A stretch of 64,000 nucleotides of DNA, taken from NCBI RefSeq assembly GCF_019679455.1, contig NZ_JAIEZQ010000002.1:1302001-1366000 (forward strand). Direction: 5' to 3'. The notes under the pieces are model-generated. The model made no database searches and was not told the DNA's origin. It was given only the letters and a program-made list of their open reading frames with translations. Of this stretch, positions 36,192 to 45,397 are shown piece by piece. Each line of letters starts with the position of its first letter. Within the stretch, counting starts at the first letter, position 1. The DNA is from Nocardioides jiangsuensis. GTDB lineage: Bacteria > Actinomycetota > Actinomycetes > Propionibacteriales > Nocardioidaceae. The translations under genes and the position numbers were made by a program.

Positions 36192-37196
36192 TCAGCGGCG
36201 GTCGTCGGCGTCTCCGGGCAGCGAGTCCGCCTTGTACGCGCCGCGCTCGCCGAGCGGCGCGGGGGAGCCGACCGTGGTGTCGGTGACGGTCTGCTGCTCC
36301 GCCTCGGCGTTGATCTCCGCGCCGAGCAGGACCACGAAGGCGCTGATCCACAGCCACAGCATCAGGACCACGACGCCGGCCAGGGCGCCGTAGGTCTTGC
36401 CGTAGCTGCCGAAGTTGTCGACGTACAGCGAGAATCCCAGCGAGGCGACCAGCCACACCACGGTGGACACGGCGGCGCCCACCGACACCCAGTGCATCTT
36501 CGGCGCGTCCCGGTCGGGGGCGATCCGGTAGAGGACCGCGAGCGCGACGGCGACGGCCACGAGCAGCCCGATCCAGCGGGCCGCCTCGAGCAGCACCCGG
36601 ATGATGCCGCTGGGGAAGAACTCGTCGAGGAGGACCGGGGCGACCGCGATCAGCGTGACCGCGACGACGGCGAAGAGGATCCCGCCGAAGGTCAGCCCCA
36701 GCGCGAGCGCCTTGCGCTTGACGAAGCCCCGGGTCTCCTCCTCGTCGTAGGCGGCGTTGATCGCGGTGATCACGTTGCCGACGCCGCCCGAGGCGCTCCA
36801 CAGGGCGAGCACCAGGGCGATGATCAGGCCCAGCCCGAGGGACTGCTGGGGGGTGGAGATGATCGCCTCCATCTGCTGGGTGATCAGCGAGGCGGCGTCG
36901 GCGGGCAGGACCTTCGCGAGCTCCTCGGCCTGACGGGCGACGGTCTGCGGGTCGGCGACGAGCCCGTAGACCATCACCGCGGCGATCATCGCCGGGAAGA
37001 GGGAGAGGAACGAGAAGAAGGCCACGCCGGCCGCGAGCAGCGGGACCTGGTCGGTCTTCGACTCCGCCCAGGCCCGTTTGACGACCTGGACCCAGCCGCC
37101 TCGGGGGATCTCACGGGGCTGGCTGGCGTGCGCGCCCGGGTAGTCCCGGTCGAGGTCGCGGGAGGGGTCGGTGCCATGGGTGGCTGGGTTGGACAT
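36192..37196 (-). CDS. YihY/virulence factor BrkB family membrane protein
   Basis: A 334-residue protein with a polar N-terminus, six hydrophobic segments and a charged C-terminal tail. The family signature is visible in the PLLAAGVAFFSFLSLFPAMIA segment after helix 1 and in GAVVSTVVWLVASLGFSLYV. Once called ribonuclease BN, the family is now regarded as transporters or membrane factors of unsettled function. ATG 37196 is the only reasonable start. Separate from the SDR gene upstream (30 nt). Confidence 0.88.
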   Translation of the reverse strand: MSNPATHGTDPSRDLDRDYPGAHASQPREIPRGGWVQVVKRAWAESKTDQVPLLAAGVAFFSFLSLFPAMIAAVMVYGLVADPQTVARQAEELAKVLPADAASLITQQMEAIISTPQQSLGLGLIIALVLALWSASGGVGNVITAINAAYDEEETRGFVKRKALALGLTFGGILFAVVAVTLIAVAPVLLDEFFPSGIIRVLLEAARWIGLLVAVAVALAVLYRIAPDRDAPKMHWVSVGAAVSTVVWLVASLGFSLYVDNFGSYGKTYGALAGVVVLMLWLWISAFVVLLGAEINAEAEQQTVTDTTVGSPAPLGERGAYKADSLPGDADDRR

Positions 37197-37226
37197 ACCT
37201 GTGTCGTACCCCGCCCCGGCTCGTGC

Positions 37227-38072
37227 CTAACAGCCCCGGCGGTCGCTCTTCGGCACGACTTTGCCGGCGACCCGGGCCACACCGGACTGGTAGCGCGCGC
37301 CGACCAGGCGGACCCAGGCGTCGAGCAGCCTGGCGTCGGCTCCGACCACGATCCGCGGCCTCCCCGCCAGGACCCCCTCGACGATGACCTGGGCGGCCTT
37401 CTCGGCGGTGGTCCTCGCCAGCTTCCGGTCGAAGAAGTCGGCCACGGTCTGCTGGTCGTGCGCGGCGGTGGTGCGCGCGTTGCGGGCGATCGCGGTCTTG
37501 ATCCCACCGGGGTGGACGCAGGAGACCTGGACCGGGTGCCTGGCGACGAGCATCTCGGTGCGCAGCGCCTCGGTGAAGCCGCGGACCCCGAACTTCGAGG
37601 CGTTGTACGCCGACTGGCCGGGCATCCCCATCAGGCCGAACAGGCTCGAGATGTTCACCAGGTGCCCGTCGCCGCTCTCGATGAGGTGCGGCAGGAACTC
37701 CTTGCTGCCGTGCACGACGCCCCAGAAGTTCACGTTCATGACCCACTCGAGCTGCTCGTACGACGTCTCCTCGAAGTCGCCGTGCAGGGCGACCCCGGCA
37801 TTGTTGACGAGCACGTCGACCCGGCCGAGGTCGGCACGGACCGAGGCGGCGTACTCGCGCATCGCTGCGCGGTCGGCGACGTCGACCTTGTCCGCGTGGA
37901 CGTCGCGGGCGTGATGGGCGCGGGCGAGCTCGGCGGTCTCCAGCAGGCCGACCTCGTCCTTGTCGGAGAGGGCCAGGACGGCGCCGCGGGTGGCGGCGTT
38001 CAGGGCCAGCGCCCGGCCGATGCCGGAGCCGGCGCCGGTGATCACGACCACCTTGTCGTCGAGGGTCTTCAT
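37227..38072 (-). CDS. short-chain dehydrogenase/reductase
   Basis: A 281-residue classical SDR: TGAGSGIGRA cofactor motif, NNAGVA, catalytic Ser in NISSLFG and YNASK. It would oxidise or reduce an alcohol or ketone with NAD(P). Its ATG overlaps the stop of the upstream Baeyer-Villiger gene (ATGA, 38069-38072), so the two act together, plausibly on one ketone/alcohol substrate. Expression probably follows the TetR-controlled promoter at about 39630. Confidence 0.9.
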   Translation of the reverse strand: MKTLDDKVVVITGAGSGIGRALALNAATRGAVLALSDKDEVGLLETAELARAHHARDVHADKVDVADRAAMREYAASVRADLGRVDVLVNNAGVALHGDFEETSYEQLEWVMNVNFWGVVHGSKEFLPHLIESGDGHLVNISSLFGLMGMPGQSAYNASKFGVRGFTEALRTEMLVARHPVQVSCVHPGGIKTAIARNARTTAAHDQQTVADFFDRKLARTTAEKAAQVIVEGVLAGRPRIVVGADARLLDAWVRLVGARYQSGVARVAGKVVPKSDRRGC

Positions 38073-39619
38073 GCGGGCTGCTCCGTCTTCTCGGTGAGGG
38101 CGGCGGCGGTGTCGTCGAAGGTGCGGGTCCGCGCCGTGGTGAGGTACTTCCCGGCGTCGAAGCGACGGGTCAGCCGGCGGAAGGTGAACGTCGTGCGCGG
38201 CCACAGGGTGACGTTGCGGCCGTGGGCGTCGAGGTACCAGCTCGAGCATCCGCCGGCGCTCCACACGGTGCGCCGGATCCGGCGCTGGATGTCGCGGTTC
38301 CACCGCTTCTGCGCGGCCGGCTTGGGCTCCACGGTGTCGATGTCGCGAGCGGTCATCTCGCGCAGCGCGTCGACCACGTAGGCGATCTGCGACTCGATCA
38401 TGAACACCATGCTGGAGTGCCCGAGGCCGGTGTTGGGACCGACGAGGAAGAACAGGTTCGGGAAGCCGTGGGTGGTGGCGCCCTTGTACGCCGACATCCC
38501 CTCGCGCTCCCACTGCGCCGCGAGGGTCTCGCCGTCGCGGCCGGTGATCCGCTCGGCGATCGGCAGGTCGGTGGTGTGGAACCCGGTGGCGACCACCAGC
38601 ACGTCGACCTCGCGCTCCACCCCCTCGCGGGTGACCACGGCGTTGCCGGTGACCTTGGCGATCCCGTCGGTGACCAGGTCGACGTTGTCGCGGTCGAGGG
38701 CGGGGTAGTAGTCGTTGGAGAGCAGGATCCGCTTGCAGCCGATCTCGAAGGTCGGCCGGACCTTCTCGCGCAGCGCGGGGTCCTTGATGCCGCGGTGGAT
38801 GTTGACCAGGCCGGCCTTCTTCGCGGGCATGGCCAGCTTCGGGTTCACGGTGAAGGCCGGCACGAGCGCCTCGCGGCCCCAGTAGATCGCGGTGCGGTAG
38901 GCCTTCTGGAGCCCCGGGACGTGCCGGAACGCGAGCCGCTCGAGACGGGTGTAGGCGCGGTCGCGGCGCGGGACGACCCACGGCGCGGTGCGCTGGTAGA
39001 CGTCGAGGTGGGCGACCTTGCCGGCGATCTCCGGGACGATCTGGATGGATGAGGCCCCGGTGCCGATCACCGCGACGCGCTTGCCGGTGAGGTCGGAGTC
39101 GTGGTTCCACCGGGCGGAGTGGAAGACCTCGCCCTGGAAGGTGTCGATGCCCTCGATGTCGGGCATCTTCGGGTCCGAGAGCGCGCCGGCGGCGGAGACC
39201 ACGACGTCGGCGGTGAGGGCGCCGGCGCTGGTGGTGACGCGCCACCGGTGGCGCTCGGCGTCCCAGGTGGCGTCGTCGACCGAGGTGCCGAACCGGAACC
39301 GGTCCATCACCTGCGAGCGCTCCGCGACCCGCCGCAGGTAGGCCTGGATCTCGGGCTGGGGAGAGAACGACCGCGACCAGTCCGGGTTCGGCGCGAAGGA
39401 GAACGAGTAGAGCTGGGAGGGGACGTCGCAGGCGGCGCCGGGGTAGGTGTTGTCGCGCCAGGTGCCGCCGACGTCGTCGCCGCGCTCGATCACGAGGAAG
39501 TCCTGCTCGCCGTGCTCGGCGAGCCGGATCGCCATGCCGAGACCGCCGAAGCCGGCGCCGACGACGAGCACGCGGACGTGGTCGGGCAGGCCCGGGGAGG
39601 TCGGAGTCGTGGTGTCCAT
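38069..39619 (-). CDS. Baeyer-Villiger type flavin monooxygenase
   Basis: A 516-residue FAD/NADPH monooxygenase. It has the FAD motif GAGFGGLGMA, the BVMO fingerprint FQGEVFHSARW (F-x-G-x-x-x-H-x-x-x-W), the NADPH motif GTGASSIQIVPE and ATGFHTTD. It would insert oxygen next to a ketone to give an ester or lactone. ATG 39619 is preferred: TATGGT (39627-39632, minus strand) lies 7 nt upstream, and starts further out fall in that hexamer or in the operator. Operon with the SDR; divergent from tetR with two operator-like palindromes between. Confidence 0.9.
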   Translation of the reverse strand: MDTTTPTSPGLPDHVRVLVVGAGFGGLGMAIRLAEHGEQDFLVIERGDDVGGTWRDNTYPGAACDVPSQLYSFSFAPNPDWSRSFSPQPEIQAYLRRVAERSQVMDRFRFGTSVDDATWDAERHRWRVTTSAGALTADVVVSAAGALSDPKMPDIEGIDTFQGEVFHSARWNHDSDLTGKRVAVIGTGASSIQIVPEIAGKVAHLDVYQRTAPWVVPRRDRAYTRLERLAFRHVPGLQKAYRTAIYWGREALVPAFTVNPKLAMPAKKAGLVNIHRGIKDPALREKVRPTFEIGCKRILLSNDYYPALDRDNVDLVTDGIAKVTGNAVVTREGVEREVDVLVVATGFHTTDLPIAERITGRDGETLAAQWEREGMSAYKGATTHGFPNLFFLVGPNTGLGHSSMVFMIESQIAYVVDALREMTARDIDTVEPKPAAQKRWNRDIQRRIRRTVWSAGGCSSWYLDAHGRNVTLWPRTTFTFRRLTRRFDAGKYLTTARTRTFDDTAAALTEKTEQPA

Positions 39620-39641
39620 GCCGAGGACCATACCGACGGTA

Positions 39642-39679
39642 TTGAACAAGGGTCAATAGCGTTGTCGAACGGAGTTCAG
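39642..39679. promoter_or_regulatory. paired TetR operator-like palindromes
   Basis: Two sites share the half-site TTGAAC-NNN-GTTCAA: TTGAACAAGGGTCAA (39642-39656) and TCGAACGGAGTTCAG (39665-39679), with centres 23 bp apart. The first lies just upstream of the BVMO -10-like hexamer, and the second abuts the tetR -10-like hexamer TAAGGT (39680-39685). The geometry suggests that TetR represses both directions. Confidence 0.65.
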
Positions 39680-39691
39680 TAAGGTGGGGGC

Positions 39692-40297
39692 ATGAGCCAC
39701 ACCCGCGTCCGGCTCAGCCCGGACACCCGACGCGAGCAGCTGCTCGACCTCGGTGTCCAGCTCCTCGGCACCCGGTCCCTCGATGAGCTGTCGATCGACG
39801 TGCTGGCCGAGGAGGCGGGCATCTCGCGTGGCCTGCTGTACCACTACTTCCGCAACAAGCAGGAGTTCCACCGCGCCGTCGTACGCCGCGCCGCCGACGA
39901 CCTGATCGCGGTCACCGTCCCCGACGAGACACTCGACCCGATCAGCCGGCTGACCGCGGCGCTGGCGGCGTACGTCGACTACGTCGAGCACCACTTCGAG
40001 CCCTACACCTCGCTCGTGCGGGGTGCGGCCAGCGGCGACCAGCTGCTCCGCGAGATCTATGAGGACGCGCGGACCGCGCTGACCGGGCGGATCTTCGAGA
40101 GCCTGGGGGAGTACGGCCTGGACGACACCCCCGCCGTCCGCCTGCTCACCAACGGCTGGGCCGCGATGGTCGAGGAGGCCGTGATCGCCTGGGTGCCCGA
40201 CCAGCAGCTGTCCAAGGACGAGCTGCTGTCCCTGCTCGCCGCCGCCTTGCCGGCCGTTCTCGCGCCCACGGCTCAGCCCCCGAACGGCTCGAGCTGA
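39692..40297 (+). CDS. TetR family transcriptional regulator
   Basis: A 201-residue repressor. The N-terminal helix-turn-helix spans about residues 25-60 (LSIDVLAEEAGISRGLLYHYF), and a helical ligand domain follows. It is divergent from the BVMO-SDR operon, with paired palindromes in the 72-bp gap, so it most likely represses that operon and itself. TAAGGT lies 6 nt before ATG 39692; GGTGGGGG also could serve as a ribosome site. Confidence 0.92.
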   Translation: MSHTRVRLSPDTRREQLLDLGVQLLGTRSLDELSIDVLAEEAGISRGLLYHYFRNKQEFHRAVVRRAADDLIAVTVPDETLDPISRLTAALAAYVDYVEHHFEPYTSLVRGAASGDQLLREIYEDARTALTGRIFESLGEYGLDDTPAVRLLTNGWAAMVEEAVIAWVPDQQLSKDELLSLLAAALPAVLAPTAQPPNGSS

Positions 40298-40310
40298 GCG
40301 ACGGCCGCGG

Positions 40311-41762
40311 TCAGCGGAAGCTGCACCGGACGACCTGGCAGCGCAGGAACCGGCCGTCGTTCCAGCGCCCGGTGCCGAAGTGCCAGCCGGCGGTCACCGT
40401 GGTGGGCACCCGGTAGCCGTCGATCAGCCGCTCGTCGTCGAGCACGGCCCCGAACCGGTGCAGGCCGTAGCCGGACCCGGGCGGGGTGCCCCAGCGCAGC
40501 AGCTCGACCTGGCGCAACCGCCCCGTCGGACCGACGGTCACGGTGACGGACTGGTCGTCGTCGCCGACCCGGAGGTGAGCCTTGGCGCGGACGTCGTCGA
40601 CCGGCTCCCAGCGCACCGACGGGTCGAGGGCGACCGCCGGAAGCATCACCAGCAGCTCGGCGGCGTGCCGTCCGGCCCCGCTGCGCGTGACCGTCACGTC
40701 GTCCGCGGACATCACCCGCAGGCGGTGCAGCAGCCGCCACCGCATCTCGCCGGTGCCGCGCGTCCACCGGTCGAAACCGTTCAGCGGGAGGCCCAGCACG
40801 CGGGTGCTGGCGGCCCACACGAAGCCGCCGCGCAGCGAGCTGCGCTGCCGTGCGCGGAAGCCGTGCCAGGAGCGTCCCAGCCGGATCTGCCCGATGCTGT
40901 CCACCTCGACCGCGGTGAGCAGGGACGTGCCGGGGACGATGCTGTGCAGCAGCCAGCGCTGCACGGGCTCGGGGAGGGCCTCCACCAGGGAGGGGTCGAA
41001 GACCCGGAAGCCGTCGGTGGGCTCGCCCAGCGCCGTCCACTCGTCGCGCGGCACCGTGTCCGGCGGGCGGCCCCCCTTGCGCCCGCCCGGCCGGTGCGGC
41101 CGCACCAGTCGGGCCAGCACCAGCCCGGTGGTCCAGGCCACCGCGAGCGCCATCGCCAGGCCTCCGGCGACGCCGATGCCGACGACCAGGGCGGCAGGCT
41201 GGCCCTCGTGCCACAGCGGCATGACGACCGCGAGCAGCACCCCGAGGCCGAGCAGCCAGGCGACCGCGTTGCCCACCACCCACCAGCCGGCCCGCTCCAC
41301 GTGGTGGCGGAGCACCACCCACTGGGCCGTGCCGATGGAGCACAGCAGCAGGAGCCCGAGCACGACGCCCAGGGAGACGGAGAGCGCCACCGGCCAGTCG
41401 CGCCAGGTGTCGTAGAACGTGCTCGGCAGCATGCCGACCAGCCAGGCGAACGACGCGCCGGCCGCGGTCGCCACCACCCAGCGCAGTCGGGAGAACCCGA
41501 GGAACTCCCGGCCCAGCACGAACGCCTGCGCGGCCCCGAGCAGGAGCCCCTCACCCGCCCCTGCGGCCACCGTCACGGCCAGGAAGGCCAGCGGGGGCAG
41601 GTCCAGGGCCAGCAGGACCACCAGCACGGGGACGGTGAAGCCCAGGGTCTCGCCCACGGTGGTGGCGAGGAGCCAGCTGCGCCGGAGCGCGCGAGGACCT
41701 TGGCTGAAGAGCGGCGCGAGGTCGTGGTCGACCCGTGCCGTGGGCGGCGGACGGACCGACAT
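40311..41762 (-). CDS. membrane protein with C-terminal DUF6544/DUF6920-like domain
   Basis: A 483-residue protein with about six hydrophobic segments in the first 230 residues and a soluble C-terminal domain (about 250-483). That domain begins EPVQRWLLHSIVPGT and contains the WHGFRARQR and GYRVPTTVTAGW segments I associate with DUF6544/DUF6920, recalled and not checked. Function unknown. ATG 41762 follows the universal stress protein stop by 5 nt with a GGTGAG ribosome site, so it is the second gene of that operon. It is convergent with tetR. Confidence 0.75.
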   Translation of the reverse strand: MSVRPPPTARVDHDLAPLFSQGPRALRRSWLLATTVGETLGFTVPVLVVLLALDLPPLAFLAVTVAAGAGEGLLLGAAQAFVLGREFLGFSRLRWVVATAAGASFAWLVGMLPSTFYDTWRDWPVALSVSLGVVLGLLLLCSIGTAQWVVLRHHVERAGWWVVGNAVAWLLGLGVLLAVVMPLWHEGQPAALVVGIGVAGGLAMALAVAWTTGLVLARLVRPHRPGGRKGGRPPDTVPRDEWTALGEPTDGFRVFDPSLVEALPEPVQRWLLHSIVPGTSLLTAVEVDSIGQIRLGRSWHGFRARQRSSLRGGFVWAASTRVLGLPLNGFDRWTRGTGEMRWRLLHRLRVMSADDVTVTRSGAGRHAAELLVMLPAVALDPSVRWEPVDDVRAKAHLRVGDDDQSVTVTVGPTGRLRQVELLRWGTPPGSGYGLHRFGAVLDDERLIDGYRVPTTVTAGWHFGTGRWNDGRFLRCQVVRCSFR

Positions 41763-41767
41763 CGGAC

Positions 41768-42199
41768 TCACCCCGGCAGGGCGACGCGGTCGCCGGTCAC
41801 GGTGATCACGGGGCAGGCGCACCGCGCGGCCAGTGCGGTGGCGAGGTCGCGGTAGCGGCGACCCTCGGCGGCTCCGACGACCACCATCCGGGCGTGCTGC
41901 GCGGCCTCCGCCAGCGCGTCCTCGACGGTCCCGTCGGGGGTGGAGACGATCACCGGTACCTCGACGTGCAGGTCGCTGAGGACCTCGACCACCCACGACT
42001 GAGTGCGGTAGCGCGCATTGCGCCGGGCTCGGGCCAGGTCCTTCTCGAGAAGCAGGTCGGCTCGGTCGGTCCGGTCGAAGGCGTGGACCACGACGACCGC
42101 CGCGCCGGTCACCGCCGCCTCCTGGACGGCCCAGCGCAGGGCGGAGGTGGCCGAGGGGGTGTGGTCCCCGCCCACGACGATGCGCTCCATGGTTGCCAT
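41768..42199 (-). CDS. universal stress protein, single domain
   Basis: A 143-residue UspA-fold protein beginning RIVVGGDHTPSA, ending in a strand VITVTGD. The ATP-binding G-x2-G-x9-G-S/T motif is degraded (VGAAEGRRYRDLATALAA), so nucleotide binding is doubtful. A GGGAGG ribosome site precedes ATG 42199. The upstream region, shared with the split-barrel gene, holds DevR-like boxes (42266-42309), consistent with induction under hypoxia or stasis, as for mycobacterial Usp genes. Confidence 0.85.
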   Translation of the reverse strand: MATMERIVVGGDHTPSATSALRWAVQEAAVTGAAVVVVHAFDRTDRADLLLEKDLARARRNARYRTQSWVVEVLSDLHVEVPVIVSTPDGTVEDALAEAAQHARMVVVGAAEGRRYRDLATALAARCACPVITVTGDRVALPG

Positions 42200-42265
42200 G
42201 GGTGGTGCCTCCCGGTTCCAGAGCGTGCTCGATTCCTGTGTCCATCGTGCGGTGGTCGACAGAGG

Positions 42266-42309
42266 GGCGATAAGGGCGCAACGGACGTCCGGACCGGGAC
42301 CTTAGACCC
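42266..42309. promoter_or_regulatory. DevR/DosR-like boxes between usp and the split-barrel gene
   Basis: GGGACCTTAGACCC (42296-42309, plus strand) closely matches the DosR box core. A second, weaker site reads GCGCCCTTATCGCC on the minus strand (42266-42279), with centres 30 bp apart. The decamer GCCCTTATCG in the second recurs in front of the usp gene at 47734. Confidence 0.6.
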
Positions 42310-42363
42310 GTGTTTGCGAGCCTGCTCCGACCGGATCATGGGAGGTGTCTGAAGGAGGTCGAG

Positions 42364-42804
42364 ATGGCGGAGCCGGTCGAGCTGACACTCGAGGAGTGTC
42401 TGGAGCTGCTGAACGCGGGGGTTCTTGGGCGTGTGGCCATGTCCACACCGATGGGCCCGCGGATCGTCCCGGTGAACTACGCCATGTACGAGGACCAGAT
42501 CGTCTTCCGGACCACGCCGTACAGCGAGCTCGGCACCTATGGCTGGAACACCGACCTGGCCTTCGAGGTCGACCACATCGACTACGAGAAGCACCAGGGC
42601 TGGAGCGTGGTCGCCATCGGGCGGTCCTCGCTGATCGAGGATCCCGACGAGCTGGCCGACATCCGCTCCCACTGGGACCCGACCCCCTGGGCCGGCGGCC
42701 GCCGGCACCTGTACGTCAAGATCCGCTGGCGTGACCTCACCGGACGCAGGATCGGCGGGGACTGGTCCCGGGGCTCGATGATGCCGGTACGCCGCGCGCT
42801 CTGA
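42364..42804 (+). CDS. pyridoxamine 5'-phosphate oxidase family (flavin split-barrel) protein
   Basis: A 146-residue split-barrel protein. VGRVAMSTPMGPRIVPVNYAM and the IVFRTTPYSEL segment are characteristic of PNPOx-like proteins, which bind FMN or F420. Homologues sit in DosR regulons of mycobacteria, though the function is usually unassigned. ATG 42364 is set by AAGGAGGT (42351-42358). It lies 16 nt upstream of the DevS-like kinase gene and may be co-transcribed with it. Confidence 0.87.
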   Translation: MAEPVELTLEECLELLNAGVLGRVAMSTPMGPRIVPVNYAMYEDQIVFRTTPYSELGTYGWNTDLAFEVDHIDYEKHQGWSVVAIGRSSLIEDPDELADIRSHWDPTPWAGGRRHLYVKIRWRDLTGRRIGGDWSRGSMMPVRRAL

Positions 42805-42820
42805 CCCCTAGGCTGGTCGC

Positions 42821-44425
42821 ATGAGCGACCACGGGACCGTCCAGGATGCGACCGTCGAGGGGCTCGACCTGCCCCGCAACGCCCGGGCACTGCTCGACGC
42901 GGTGGTGGCGATCTCCTCCGACCTCGACATGCACACGGTGCTGAACCGGATCGTCGCCTCCGCCTGTGAGATCACCCAGGCGCGGTACGGCGCGCTGGGC
43001 GTGCTCGGCAGCAGCGGCACGCTCGTCGACTTCATCACCTACGGCCTCACCGACGCCCAGCGGCAGGCGATCGGCGCGCTCCCGCGGGGGCACGGGATCC
43101 TCGGCCTGCTGATCGACCACCCCGAGCCGCTGCGCCTGCACCGCCTCCAGGAGCACCCGCAGTCCTACGGCTTCCCGGCCCACCACCCCCCGATGGAGCG
43201 CTTCCTCGGCGTCCCCGTGCGCATCCGGGGGACAGTCTTCGGCAACCTCTACCTGACCGAGAAGGCCGGTGGCGAGGACTTCAACTCCGGTGACGAGGAG
43301 CTCGTCGAGGTGCTCGCCAAGGCGGCCGGCTTCGTGATCGAGAACGCCCGCGCCTACTCCCAGAGCGAGCGGCAGCGCCAGTGGCTCGAGGCGTCGGCGC
43401 AGATCAGCGACGCGCTCCAGCCCCCGATCCGGGTCGACGACGCGCTGCGCCAGATCGCGATCAGCGCCCGCCGGGTGGCCGGGGCGTCGGCGGTGGCCGT
43501 CGTACGGCGTCGTGACGGCGGCGTGGAGCACGAGATCGCAGCCGCCGACGGGATCCGCAGCGGGGAGGTGGAGACGTACGTGCGGGCCATGGAGCGGCAC
43601 ATCGCCGGGGCGGAGGACGAGGCCGACGTGGTGGTCGTCCCGCAGGGCGACGAGGCCACGGTGGTCATCGTGCCGCTGCGCGCCCACCTGGCCACCCAGG
43701 GAGTGTTGCTCGCGGTGCTCGAGGGGGGCCGGGGCCCGCTCGAGGCCGACGAGGCGGAGCTGCTCTCGTCGTTCGCCGACCAGGCCTCGCTGGCCCTCGA
43801 CCGGGCGCAGGCGATCTCCGACCGGCAGGAGCTGATGCTGGTCACGGACCGCGACCGGATCGCCCGCGACCTGCACGACCTGGTGATCCAGCGGCTGTTC
43901 GCGACCGGCCTCCAGCTGCAGGGGGCGCGGCGGATGGCCACCAGCCAGGACGTGGCCGAGCGGATCGACAGCGCGGTGAAGGACCTCGACGTGACCATCC
44001 GCGACATCCGCTCGACGATCTTCGAGCTCCAGCACGGGCACGAGCTGTCCCTGCGCGCGGACGTACGTGCCCTGGTGAAGGAGTACGTCCCGGTACTCGG
44101 CTTCACGCCGATGGTGCGCACCTCCGGCCCGCTCGACACGGCGGTGCCGAAGGAGACCTCGGAGCAGCTGCTCGCGGTGCTGCGCGAGGGGCTCTCCAAC
44201 GTGGCCCGGCACGCGGAGGCCGATGCGGCGGTGATCGAGGTCGCGGTCCAGGACCGGGAGCTGCTGCTGCGGATCGCCGACAACGGCCGGGGGCTTCCCG
44301 AGGACCGGCAGGAGAGCGGGTTGCGCAACGCGCGGCGCCGGGCGGCCGACCGCGGAGGGTCCCTGCGGCTGATGCCGGAGGAGCCGAGCGGGACCGTCCT
44401 GGAGTGGAGGGTCCCGCTGGGCTGA
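42821..44425 (+). CDS. GAF-GAF sensor histidine kinase, DevS/DosT-like
   Basis: A 534-residue soluble kinase. Two GAF domains (about 25-175 and 195-335) precede a HisKA_3 dimerisation helix with His352 in DRIARDLHDLVIQRL, then HATPase_c (LSNVARHAEAD, DNGRGLPE, SGLRNARRRA). This is the layout of DevS/DosT, heme redox/oxygen sensors of mycobacteria; heme binding is not proven here. TAGGCT (42809-42814) lies 6 nt before ATG 42821, so it may have its own leaderless promoter. The likely partner is the NarL-type regulator at 46930-47583. Confidence 0.9.
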   Translation: MSDHGTVQDATVEGLDLPRNARALLDAVVAISSDLDMHTVLNRIVASACEITQARYGALGVLGSSGTLVDFITYGLTDAQRQAIGALPRGHGILGLLIDHPEPLRLHRLQEHPQSYGFPAHHPPMERFLGVPVRIRGTVFGNLYLTEKAGGEDFNSGDEELVEVLAKAAGFVIENARAYSQSERQRQWLEASAQISDALQPPIRVDDALRQIAISARRVAGASAVAVVRRRDGGVEHEIAAADGIRSGEVETYVRAMERHIAGAEDEADVVVVPQGDEATVVIVPLRAHLATQGVLLAVLEGGRGPLEADEAELLSSFADQASLALDRAQAISDRQELMLVTDRDRIARDLHDLVIQRLFATGLQLQGARRMATSQDVAERIDSAVKDLDVTIRDIRSTIFELQHGHELSLRADVRALVKEYVPVLGFTPMVRTSGPLDTAVPKETSEQLLAVLREGLSNVARHAEADAAVIEVAVQDRELLLRIADNGRGLPEDRQESGLRNARRRAADRGGSLRLMPEEPSGTVLEWRVPLG

Positions 44426-44457
44426 GCGGCCCGAGGCCGTCGGTGGTTGGTGGTTGG

Positions 44458-45378
44458 TCAGGCGTGGTGGCCGGCCTTGTCGGCGGGCGCCACCACGACC
44501 GGGCACTCGCTGTAGTGCAGGACGGCGCGGGCCACGGAGCCGAAGGTGAAGCCGCCGAGCTTGCTGTCGGTGTGCCGTCCCAGGACGACGAGCTGGGCGT
44601 CCTCGGCGGCGTCGAGCACCGCCATGGCCGGGTGCTGGTTGCGGTGCACCACCCGCAGGTCGACGTCGGGGAAGCGCGCGTGCCAGGTCCCGGCGAGCCG
44701 CTCGAACTCCTCGCGGGCCTGCTGCTCCCACTCGGAGGTGACGCCGGCGACCGCGGCCGCGTCCCAGGAGTAGACCGTCGGGGTCTCCCACCCGTGCACG
44801 AGCACGAGCGGTACGCCGAGCCGGGCGGCACGGCGGAACGCGAGGTCCACCGGCGGCTGGTCGACCTTGTACGGGTCGATGCCCAGGACGATCGGGGCGC
44901 CGCGGTGCTCCTCCGGGTGCCACTTGTCGGGCACGATGGCGACCGGGACGTGCGCGCGGCCGGCCAGCGCGATCGAGGTGGAGCCCACGATGATCCGGGT
45001 GAAGGTGCCGAGGCCGCGCTTGCCCACGACCAGCAGCCGCGCCTCGCGCGCCCGGTCGAGGAGTACGTCGACCGGCGAGCCGGCCACGACCTCCGAACGC
45101 ACCTGGTGCTCGGCCACGACGTGGTGCACCTCGTGCCGCACGTCGGCGAGCATGTCGAGCGCCTCCTGGTCCTGGCTGCGCACCGAGAAGTGGGGGGTGG
45201 CCACCACGTGGTCCTCGACGGCCGTGACGAGCGTGAGCACGCAGCCGGTGTCGGCGGCCTCGTGGGCCGCCCACAGCACGGCTGCGCGGTTGCGCTCGGA
45301 GCCGTCCACGGCGACGACGATCGGCTTGTGGGTGTCGGCCCACTCGCCGGTCGCCGTCGTGCTCTCTTCGAGTGTCAT
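44458..45378 (-). CDS. universal stress protein, tandem two-domain
   Basis: A 306-residue protein with two Usp domains. The first (about 18-160) starts IVVAVDGSERN and has the ATP motif VVGKRGLGTFTRIIVGSTS. The second (about 175-300) starts IVLGIDPYK and has VVLGRHTDSKLGGFTFGSVA. Both keep glycine-rich nucleotide-binding segments. ATG 45378 lies 19 nt after the DoxX stop, so it is the second gene of that unit. Convergent with the DevS-like kinase. Confidence 0.9.
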   Translation of the reverse strand: MTLEESTTATGEWADTHKPIVVAVDGSERNRAAVLWAAHEAADTGCVLTLVTAVEDHVVATPHFSVRSQDQEALDMLADVRHEVHHVVAEHQVRSEVVAGSPVDVLLDRAREARLLVVGKRGLGTFTRIIVGSTSIALAGRAHVPVAIVPDKWHPEEHRGAPIVLGIDPYKVDQPPVDLAFRRAARLGVPLVLVHGWETPTVYSWDAAAVAGVTSEWEQQAREEFERLAGTWHARFPDVDLRVVHRNQHPAMAVLDAAEDAQLVVLGRHTDSKLGGFTFGSVARAVLHYSECPVVVAPADKAGHHA

Positions 45379-45397
45379 CGAAGATCGTCGCCCGTGG

